From contig CAIWGR010000036.1 of assembly GCA_903912275.1 (NCBI GenBank), forward strand, positions 1-7,156: a stretch of 7,156 nt of DNA, read 5' to 3'. This DNA is from an uncultured delta proteobacterium (GTDB taxonomy: Bacteria > Myxococcota_A > Bradymonadia > REDH01). A program made the position numbers and the translations under genes. Positions 1-5,002 of this stretch are shown piece after piece. Positions within the stretch are counted from its first letter, which is position 1, and the number at the start of each line of letters is the position of its first letter. The notes beneath the pieces were generated by a model, which made no database searches, had not been told where the DNA came from, and saw only the letters and a list, made by a program, of their open reading frames with translations.

Positions 1-1957
1 CGCCGCCGCCGCCGCCCGCGCCGCCCCAGCCGTCGCAACTGCCCGTCACGCCGCCGAAGTTTCCGGTCGCTCCGCCTCCACCGCCGCCACCGCCGCCGCC
101 GCCACCGTCCGTGCCGCGCGTCGCAACACCACCGTCGCCGGCTGTCCAGATATCGGCCACAAAGCCACCCTCGGCGAGTCCGCCCGCGCCCGTGACGCCC
201 GACGTTCCGGCCCCGCCGGAAGTTCCGCCTGCGCCAGGTTGGCCATCGCCGTCGGGAAAGTTGAAGAAGTTGTTGCTGCCGCCATTGCCGCCGCCGCCGC
301 CGCCGCCGCCGAGCGTGCCCGAGCCGTTTCCGCCGTTGTTGCCACGGCCCTCGCTGTTGCCCGCCCCGCCGCCGCCGCCGCCAGCCGCGCAGCTGCTTCC
401 GCCGGGCAAACCCGTCGGAGGCGCAGGGTTGCCTGCGCAGAGTGTGTCGCTGTTCACCTGTCCGTTGCCACCGACGCCGCCGTTGTCGCCGTTGATGCCC
501 GCGGTGCCCGACGACCCGTTCTGGCCTACGCCGCCGAGCCCGCCGCGCAGGTTGCATCCGACCACGCGCAGCGTGGTGGTGTTCCGCACCAACATGCCAA
601 TGGAGTCCTGGCCCCTGCCGTCGCGCCCGGTGCTGCCGGCCAACCCTTCGACCGTGATCTGAGCGAACTCCGTCGGCTCCGCGAGGTTCTCGGCGACCAC
701 CGCGGGCGACGTCCCGGTCACCCGCGTCAGGTTCTCCGAGCTGCGCGCCCAGGTCGTCGCATCATAGCCGCCGAAGACGCTCACGCCGTCCACCAGCGTC
801 AGCGGCGCCAGCCCAAAGCCGGTCGAGGCGCCCGTGTACTCACCCTCCGCAACATAGACCGAATCGACGGTCGCCAGCTCACGCGCAAGCTCCATCGCCC
901 GCGTGATCGTCCGCATCGGCTGATCGGGCGTGCCCACGTTGCTGTCGTTGCCCGACTGCGAGACGAAGATGGCCCGGTTCGGGTCGCCGTCGATGCCGTC
1001 ACAGTTCGTGTCGCGGAAGTCGGGGTCGGGGCGGTCTTCGATGCTGAGGTCTTCGAAGGGGCAGCCATACTCGCAGCCATTCAGCGGGTCGCCGTCCAGG
1101 TCGTAGAAGCCAACCTCGCAGGCCGCGATGTAGCAGCTGCCGCCGTCGCAGAAGGGCGAAGCATTATCGAGCGCGCAGGCCAGGCCGCAGCCGCCGCAGT
1201 TGAGCGGGTCGGTGAGCACATTGAAGTCCTCATCCTCAAACCCATCGCAGTCGTTGTCGAGGTAGTCGCAGAGTTCCACGGCGCCCGCGTAGGTGGTTGC
1301 GTCACGGTCGTTGCAGTCGGTACCCGCGCAGAGCGGGCCGTCGCCGTAGGTATCGAAGTCGAGGTCAACGCAGCCCGAACAGTAGAAGGTCGTGGGCGCA
1401 CACTGCCGCGTCGGCTCGCCGCCCGCACGCTCGAACGGCGTGCAGCTGTAGCCGTCGGGGCAGGGCTGGCCGGCGGAGCAGTCGCGCCCGCAGAAATTGC
1501 CGTCGGTCAACGGAATGCAGTCGTCGGTAAGGCCGCCGCACTCGCTGTTCGCGGAGCAGGACTGGCAGAGGTCGTTCGGCCGCGGAAAGCAGATTTGCAC
1601 CAGGTCCTGGCCCGAGTCCACCGTACGGCAGTCGTACTCCGGGTCGGGGCAGTCGGCCGCAGTGCGGCAGCGAATCGTGCAAACAAGGTCGTCCGTCGGC
1701 CCCTCGATGCAGATGTCGCTCTCACAGTCCGAGTTGATGGCGCAGGCCTGGCCGAAATCGGTGGCGGGAATACCTGTGTCGGGTTCGCCGCTTCCGTCGC
1801 TACTGGTGTCTGCCGTGCCGCTGTCTGTGGTGTCGGCGACGACATCCGTGGCCGTGTCTTCCGTCCCCTCAACCGTCGATGACGATGCCGCGCTCGTGCA
1901 ATCAACCATCGCCAATCCGGCCATTCCAAGCATCAACGCAAACAGGTGGTTTCGCAT
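1..1957 (-). CDS. Exported Cys-rich/Gly-rich mosaic protein with MopE-type metal-binding motif and DUF1565 beta-helix start (3' part outside window)
   Basis: An uninterrupted frame runs from the ATG at 1957 to the left edge, giving 652 visible residues and no stop. The order is: a hydrophobic signal (1-20); an Asp/Thr/Ser-rich linker (about 25-62); a disulfide-rich region with 19 cysteines (72-196); a MopE-like motif starting DLDFDTYGDG and including LDNDCDG (198-239), as in Cu-binding_MopE proteins; a module starting CGGCGLAC (254-299); DTNCDGIDGD (316-325); a DUF1565/pectate-lyase-like start, FVSQSGNDSN, with VYVAEGEY downstream (331-374); and a Gly/Asn-rich region from about 470 with runs of 6, 8 and 12 glycines. 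The family pattern points to a surface or outer-membrane protein that may bind divalent metal and adopt a beta-helix; no substrate can be named. Cys20 could be a lipidation site, but the preceding MVD is a poor lipobox, so signal peptidase I cleavage near residue 23 is an alternative. A GAGAGAGG-type ribosome site ends 10 nt before the ATG. The gene is divergent from the DUF1844 gene. Confidence 0.92.
   Translation of the reverse strand, partial: MRNHLFALMLGMAGLAMVDCTSAASSSTVEGTEDTATDVVADTTDSGTADTSSDGSGEPDTGIPATDFGQACAINSDCESDICIEGPTDDLVCTIRCRTAADCPDPEYDCRTVDSGQDLVQICFPRPNDLCQSCSANSECGGLTDDCIPLTDGNFCGRDCSAGQPCPDGYSCTPFERAGGEPTRQCAPTTFYCSGCVDLDFDTYGDGPLCAGTDCNDRDATTYAGAVELCDYLDNDCDGFEDEDFNVLTDPLNCGGCGLACALDNASPFCDGGSCYIAACEVGFYDLDGDPLNGCEYGCPFEDLSIEDRPDPDFRDTNCDGIDGDPNRAIFVSQSGNDSNVGTPDQPMRTITRAMELARELATVDSVYVAEGEYTGASTGFGLAPLTLVDGVSVFGGYDATTWARSSENLTRVTGTSPAVVAENLAEPTEFAQITVEGLAGSTGRDGRGQDSIGMLVRNTTTLRVVGCNLRGGLGGVGQNGSSGTAGINGDNGGVGGNGQVNSDTLCAGNPAPPTGLPGGSSCAAGGGGGGAGNSEGRGNNGGNGSGTLGGGGGGGGNGGSNNFFNFPDGDGQPGAGGTSGGAGTSGVTGAGGLAEGGFVADIWTAGDGGVATRGTDGGGGGGGGGGGGATGNFGGVTGSCDGWGGAGGGGG
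287..310. repeat. (GCC)8 trinucleotide tract coding polyglycine
   Basis: This is a perfect run of eight GCC units on the plus strand, read as eight GGC glycine codons in the minus-strand mosaic gene. Similar but shorter or interrupted runs are at 2-16 (five units, reaching the window edge), 71-106 (twelve glycine codons, mixed GCC/ACC/TCC) and 365-382 (one CCC and five GCC). All are multiples of three in the reading frame, so changes in unit number would alter glycine length without shifting frame. Confidence 0.85.
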
Positions 1958-1967
1958 CTTCGCGCTG

Positions 1968-1975
1968 CCTCTCTC
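1968..1975 (-). promoter_or_regulatory. Ribosome binding site of the mosaic-protein gene
   Basis: Read on the minus strand this is GAGAGAGG, 10 nt before the ATG at 1957. It supports that ATG over an in-frame GTG at 1994-1996, which would add residues before the hydrophobic signal. Confidence 0.55.
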
Positions 1976-2003
1976 AATGGGGTCACACGGACGCACCGAC
2001 TGT

Positions 2004-2034
2004 TTGGTTGCGGGTGCAGCCTCGGGGGTCTAAT
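2004..2034 (+). promoter_or_regulatory. Possible sigma70-type promoter for the DUF1844-protease unit
   Basis: TCTAAT (2029-2034) matches the -10 consensus at five of six bases. The best -35 candidate, TTGGTT (2004-2009), matches only three and lies 19 nt away, which is long. Transcription would start near 2041 with a leader of about 86 nt. It would face the minus-strand candidate at 2042-2070. The rest of the 169-bp gap (1958-2126) shows no gene, no strong inverted repeat and no terminator. Confidence 0.22.
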
Positions 2035-2041
2035 CTCTCAA

Positions 2042-2070
2042 AGGCTACCTGCCTCGGCGGGTCCCGTCAA
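2042..2070 (-). promoter_or_regulatory. Possible sigma70-type promoter for the mosaic-protein gene
   Basis: On the minus strand, TTGACG (2065-2070) matches the -35 consensus at five of six bases. A 17-nt spacer separates it from TAGCCT (2042-2047), which matches the -10 consensus at only three of six. Transcription would start near 2035 and give a leader of about 78 nt. Spacing and -35 are good and -10 is weak; promoter rules in this lineage may differ from those of E. coli. Confidence 0.28.
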
Positions 2071-2126
2071 AGCGGTTGTCGCCAATCCGCCGACCTCTTC
2101 TTCTCTCTCCTTTGGGGCAGTGCGTC

Positions 2127-2525
2127 ATGAGCAACGAAGAATCGAACCCATCCGTGAAGGTGACCGACCGCCGCACGGCTGCCCAGCAGGAGGGCGACGC
2201 CCCGTCGTCCGCCTTCGCCGCTGAACCAGAGGAGTCGGAGAACCTCTCCGCCTCGCAGCGCCCGACGCCGACCCTCGATTTCGTCACCCTCATCCTCTCG
2301 CTGCGGGAGGGCGCACTCGTCGCGCTTGGCCTCGTCTCCAACGAAGAGCTCGGCGACCTGCCTGCCGACTTCGCCGCAGCGAAGTATCAGATTGAGATGC
2401 TCGCGCTTCTCGAGACAAAGACGCAGGGCAACCTGACCCCCGACGAGACCAAACTCCTGTCGACTGTCATCTACGAGCTCCGCGTCGCCTTCGTAGAGGC
2501 CAAGAAGCTCGCTACCCGGACCTGA
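2127..2525 (+). CDS. DUF1844 domain-containing protein
   Basis: The product is 132 residues. KVTDRR (11-16) is the usual N-terminal signature of DUF1844 proteins. An acidic, Ala/Pro-rich variable stretch follows (about 17-48). The helical core has LDFVTLILSLREGALVALG (50-68) and then YQIEMLALLETKTQGNL and the helix ending AFVEAKK (87-127), which matches the family layout closely. There is no signal peptide; the 50-68 segment is hydrophobic but contains Arg and Glu, so a cytoplasmic location is most likely. The biochemical role of DUF1844 is unknown. The ATG at 2127 is preferred because GGGG (2114-2117) sits 9 nt upstream and the family motif starts soon after it; a TTG at 2076 would add 17 residues with no family match. 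The protease gene starts 5 bp after its stop, so the two are probably co-transcribed. Confidence 0.9.
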   Translation: MSNEESNPSVKVTDRRTAAQQEGDAPSSAFAAEPEESENLSASQRPTPTLDFVTLILSLREGALVALGLVSNEELGDLPADFAAAKYQIEMLALLETKTQGNLTPDETKLLSTVIYELRVAFVEAKKLATRT

Positions 2526-2530
2526 GGCCC

Positions 2531-3748
2531 ATGCGTCAAATCCTCCTCGCAATCATCGCGCTCCTCACTGTCTCGGCCTGCCTGCCCGACCCCGCTCCTC
2601 CCTCGGCCGCACCGCAGGCTGGTCGCGGTTACCGGCCGCCCTCACCGGCGAGCTCGGCCCAGGTCCCGCGCCGGCAGCAGCAGCCATCTGCCACGCCCAA
2701 GCCCCCCGTGGCAGCCGCGCCGGCGCCGCCCGACCTCCCGCCCGTCAAGCTCGGACAGACCCCAAGCCCCTTCGGAGCCCAGGCCGGCGCACCCGTCGTT
2801 CCCATTCCCGGAGCCCCCGGCTCTTTTGCCGACCTCGTCCAGCAGGTCGAGCAGGGCGTCGTCTATCTCTACACCACCCAGGTCGCCACCGACCCTGTCG
2901 CTGCCATGCGCGGCGAGGTCGGCTCAAGCCTCGGGACGGGATTCATCGTCGATGACCAGGGCTATATCCTCACCAACTTTCACGTCGTCGAGGGCGCCAG
3001 CGACGTCCGCGTCAAACTGCACGACAACCGCGAGTTCCAAGCCACCATCGTCGGCGGAGACCCCTCCACCGACCTCGCGCTGGTCCGCATCTCCGCCTTC
3101 GACGGCATCCGCCCCATCCCGCTTGGCGACTCCGACACAACCCGTGTCGGCGACTGGGTCGTCGCCATCGGCAACCCCTTCGGCCTGAGCGCCAGCGTCA
3201 CGGCGGGTATCATCAGCGCCAAGCAGCGCCGCGATGTCGTCACGGGCGGCGGGAACATCTTCGCCGACTTCCTGCAGACCGACACCAGCATCAACCCCGG
3301 AAACTCCGGTGGGCCGCTCATCAACATGGCCGGCCAGGTCGTAGGTATCAACACCGCCATCAACGCCAAGGGCCAGGGCATCGGCTTCTCCATCCCCATC
3401 AACCTCGCCAAGAAGATTGCCACGCAACTCCAGTCCTCGGGCCACGCAGAGCACGCATGGCTCGGCGTTCAGCTTGCCGACCTCGACCCCGAACTCGCCA
3501 TGCGGCTCCGTCTCCCTGAGCCCAAGGGCGCAGTCGTTGCCAACGTCGTCCTTGGCGGCCCCGCAGACGCGAGCAGCGTTCAGCGACTCGATGTCGTCAC
3601 CAGCTTTGAGGGGCGCCCCATCGAGTGCTCCGCCGACCTCCGCATCGAGACCGGTACCTCCAAGCCTGGCACCACGGTCAACCTCGGCATCGTTCGTGAC
3701 GGCGCGCCCATGGCGGTCGCCGTCACGCTCGGAAACCGCCCTCGCTAG
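2531..3748 (+). CDS. HtrA/DegP-family trypsin-like serine protease, lipoprotein with one PDZ domain
   Basis: The product is 405 residues. It opens with a lipoprotein signal ending TVSAC, so Cys17 should be lipidated and the protein tethered to a membrane on the periplasmic side. A Pro/Ala-rich linker follows (18-96). The S1C protease domain (about 98-305) keeps the full triad: His151 in TNFHVV, Asp181 in STDLALV and Ser259 in NPGNSGGPL. GDWVVAIGNPFGL (207-219) is also typical. A single PDZ domain (about 309-400) starts WLGVQL; its usual AGL-x-x-GD segment is replaced by SSVQRLDVV (348-356), so peptide binding may differ. Known HtrA proteins degrade misfolded envelope proteins or cut signalling substrates; which applies here cannot be told. 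The start is 5 bp after the DUF1844 stop. TGAGG, overlapping that stop, is only 3 nt from the ATG, which suggests translational coupling. The stop overlaps that of the convergent pseudokinase gene. Confidence 0.96.
   Translation: MRQILLAIIALLTVSACLPDPAPPSAAPQAGRGYRPPSPASSAQVPRRQQQPSATPKPPVAAAPAPPDLPPVKLGQTPSPFGAQAGAPVVPIPGAPGSFADLVQQVEQGVVYLYTTQVATDPVAAMRGEVGSSLGTGFIVDDQGYILTNFHVVEGASDVRVKLHDNREFQATIVGGDPSTDLALVRISAFDGIRPIPLGDSDTTRVGDWVVAIGNPFGLSASVTAGIISAKQRRDVVTGGGNIFADFLQTDTSINPGNSGGPLINMAGQVVGINTAINAKGQGIGFSIPINLAKKIATQLQSSGHAEHAWLGVQLADLDPELAMRLRLPEPKGAVVANVVLGGPADASSVQRLDVVTSFEGRPIECSADLRIETGTSKPGTTVNLGIVRDGAPMAVAVTLGNRPR
3745..3748. other. Shared palindromic CTAG carrying the stop codons of two convergent genes
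   Basis: The protease gene ends with TAG at 3746-3748 on the plus strand. The pseudokinase gene ends with TAG on the minus strand, plus-strand CTA at 3745-3747. Both stops come from one CTAG, so there is no space between the genes and any transcription end signal must lie inside one of the coding regions. Confidence 0.95.
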
Positions 3749-4884
3749 CCCCGCAGCGCTCGCGCCACGAGCGACGCCAGCGCCAGCGCGAGCAGCAGCC
3801 AGCCGAGCAGGCTCCACCACCGCCGTTCTGCCGGGGCCTCGGGCGTCTCGACGGCGCGGGAGACCGGCGCAACGCTGGCCGGAGCCACCTCCGCCTCACG
3901 CGGCCGCACCACCAGCGGCCCCGGCGACAGCACCGACAGATGCGCCGCCGCCGGCACCGGCTCGGGCTCCTTCTCCGCATCGAGCGGCCGGAGCAGCGAC
4001 AGTGCCCCGAATCCCTGCGTCGCCATCGTCGGCAGGCTCTCTTCGCTCATCCAGGTCAACACCTTGTCGACCGAGGCGCTCCGGTGCTTGTGGAGCGTCT
4101 GCGTGAGATGGGCAACGAGCAGCCGGAAGCCATCGGGCAGCGGGGCAAAGCGGGCAAATGCTGCGTCACTCCACGGTGCCTCGGGCCGGCCCGTCGGATG
4201 CTCGCCCGAGACCGCGAAGGCCAGCAGGCAACCCAGTGAGTAGATGTCCGTACGCGGTACGAGGTAGATGCCGCTCACCTCACCGATCGCTTCCGGCGAG
4301 GTGTAGCGCGGGTCCACCGACCGCTTGGCAATCTCCACGCGACTCTGCCGCTTCGCGCCGTTGCCGAGCCCTACAAAGATGGGGCTGCAGTGGTCGTTGT
4401 CTCGGAGCACGATGTGCTCGGGCGACAGGCAGCGCGCCACCCAGTCGCGTTCGTGCAGAGCGCTCAGCAGCGCACACAGCCCCCGCCCCAGCGCCAGTGC
4501 CTCGCCGAGCGTGAGTGGCCCGGAGCGTCGCACCCGCTCCGCCAGCGTCTCGCCCTCCACCCGCGCCTCGACAATCGCCGGTGCCGCGGCCCCCGACACA
4601 CGGAAGAGGCCGCCGCCCGTAGCCAATTGCTGCAGCCCCAGCGCGCCAAGGTCCGCTTGGGCCGGCAGCAGCCCAAACCGGCGCTCCCGGAACTCCGCGG
4701 GAAGCTCTTCCGGCAACCAGGGAATCTTCGCCAGCCAGCCACCCTGCAGCCCCTCACCAGAAACCTCATACAGGTCGAAGGAGCGGCCGCGCGAGACATG
4801 CTGCCCAAGCGTAAGCCAAGGCGACACGGCGGTGGAGCCGGGAAGGGCGGTGAGGATCGTTCCGGGGGCGAGGTGCAGCGTCAT
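3745..4884 (-). CDS. Tail-anchored pseudokinase (Ser/Thr protein kinase fold, catalytic residues lost)
   Basis: The product is 379 residues. Kinase-fold landmarks appear in order: a degenerate glycine loop (about 27-33), a likely ATP-pocket lysine, Lys53, in LAKIP, the catalytic-loop position (147-160), the DFG position (172-174), RYTSPEA (193-199; the APE motif) and DIYSLGC (213-219; the DxWSxG motif). At the HRD-x-K-x-x-N loop the sequence reads ARCLSPEH, so the catalytic Asp is Cys152, Lys is Ser154 and Asn is His157. DFG reads GLG, losing the metal-binding Asp. Phosphotransfer is therefore unlikely, and a binding, sensing or scaffold role is inferred. After the kinase fold comes a Pro/Ala/Glu-rich linker (about 300-354) and one hydrophobic segment (356-374) six residues or fewer from the C-terminus: a tail anchor that leaves the kinase fold in the cytoplasm. 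GGAGG lies 4 nt before the ATG. It is divergent from glnE and convergent with the protease gene. No partner kinase or phosphatase is visible nearby. Confidence 0.87.
   Translation of the reverse strand: MTLHLAPGTILTALPGSTAVSPWLTLGQHVSRGRSFDLYEVSGEGLQGGWLAKIPWLPEELPAEFRERRFGLLPAQADLGALGLQQLATGGGLFRVSGAAAPAIVEARVEGETLAERVRRSGPLTLGEALALGRGLCALLSALHERDWVARCLSPEHIVLRDNDHCSPIFVGLGNGAKRQSRVEIAKRSVDPRYTSPEAIGEVSGIYLVPRTDIYSLGCLLAFAVSGEHPTGRPEAPWSDAAFARFAPLPDGFRLLVAHLTQTLHKHRSASVDKVLTWMSEESLPTMATQGFGALSLLRPLDAEKEPEPVPAAAHLSVLSPGPLVVRPREAEVAPASVAPVSRAVETPEAPAERRWWSLLGWLLLALALASLVARALRG
3757..3773. other. Short hairpin just beyond the protease stop
   Basis: CGCTCG (3757-3762) and CGAGCG (3768-3773) form a perfect 6-bp GC-rich stem with a 5-nt loop, starting 9 nt after the protease stop and lying in the last codons of the pseudokinase gene. 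No T-run follows on either strand, so it is not a classical intrinsic terminator. It could slow polymerase or protect the protease mRNA 3' end, or be a by-product of the Ala/Arg/Leu codons of the membrane anchor. Confidence 0.25.
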
Positions 4885-4888
4885 GCCG

Positions 4889-4893
4889 CCTCC
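4889..4893 (-). promoter_or_regulatory. Ribosome binding site of the pseudokinase gene
   Basis: Minus-strand GGAGG, 4 nt before the ATG at 4884. The motif is strong and the spacing slightly short. It supports this start; the ATG at 4893-4895 is out of frame. Confidence 0.7.
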
Positions 4894-4990
4894 ATAGGCC
4901 GCTCGACCGACGCTGCCAACCGCTGTCCAACCGCCGACTTTGCGTGTGGCATCGGCGCCCGCTTGAGACTATCGAGGAGCCTCCCCCCTT

Positions 4991-4994
4991 GGAG
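4991..4994 (+). promoter_or_regulatory. Ribosome binding site fixing the GTG start of glnE
   Basis: GGAG lies 8 nt before the GTG at 5003. That GTG is the first possible start after the in-frame TGA at 4964-4966, so motif, spacing and frame agree. Confidence 0.75.
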
Positions 4995-5002
4995 CTGCCT
5001 GC

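Larger units (their letters stand above)
4885..5002. promoter_or_regulatory. Divergent intergenic region between pseudokinase and glnE
   Basis: These 118 bp must hold the start signals of both divergent genes unless a promoter lies inside one of them. The two ribosome sites are clear. No convincing sigma70 or sigma54 (GG-N10-GC type) promoter for glnE was found. TTGCGT at 4940-4945 has no -10 partner at acceptable spacing. An in-frame TGA at 4964-4966 limits glnE on its upstream side. Confidence 0.5.

Noticed and set aside
239..1882. A 547-codon open frame on the plus strand, and a proline-rich one at 111-662, opposite the mosaic gene
   Set aside because: They are the complement of the glycine/alanine-rich minus-strand gene. 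The translations are low-complexity Ala/Val/Arg or polyproline with no domain, while the minus strand gives clear MopE, disulfide and DUF1565 motifs.
2076..2126. A TTG start adding 17 residues to the DUF1844 protein
   Set aside because: The added residues have no family match, and the ATG at 2127 has a better ribosome site and places the KVTDRR motif near the N-terminus as is usual.
3758..3793. An 8-bp inverted repeat (3758-3765 and 3786-3793) considered as a terminator of the protease gene
   Set aside because: The loop is 20 nt, no T-run follows, and it competes with a shorter, tighter hairpin. Such matches are expected in GC-rich coding DNA.
2924..3820. A 298-codon minus-strand open frame opposite the protease gene
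   Set aside because: It mirrors a conserved HtrA domain, is dominated by Ala, Gly, Asp and Val, and has no ribosome site or recognisable motif.
4891..4919. A minus-strand TTGGCA, 17-nt spacer, TATGGA promoter-like pair before the pseudokinase
   Set aside because: The -10 half overlaps the GGAGG ribosome site and would start RNA at the ATG itself, giving a leaderless message that does not need that ribosome site. The -10 match is also only three of six.
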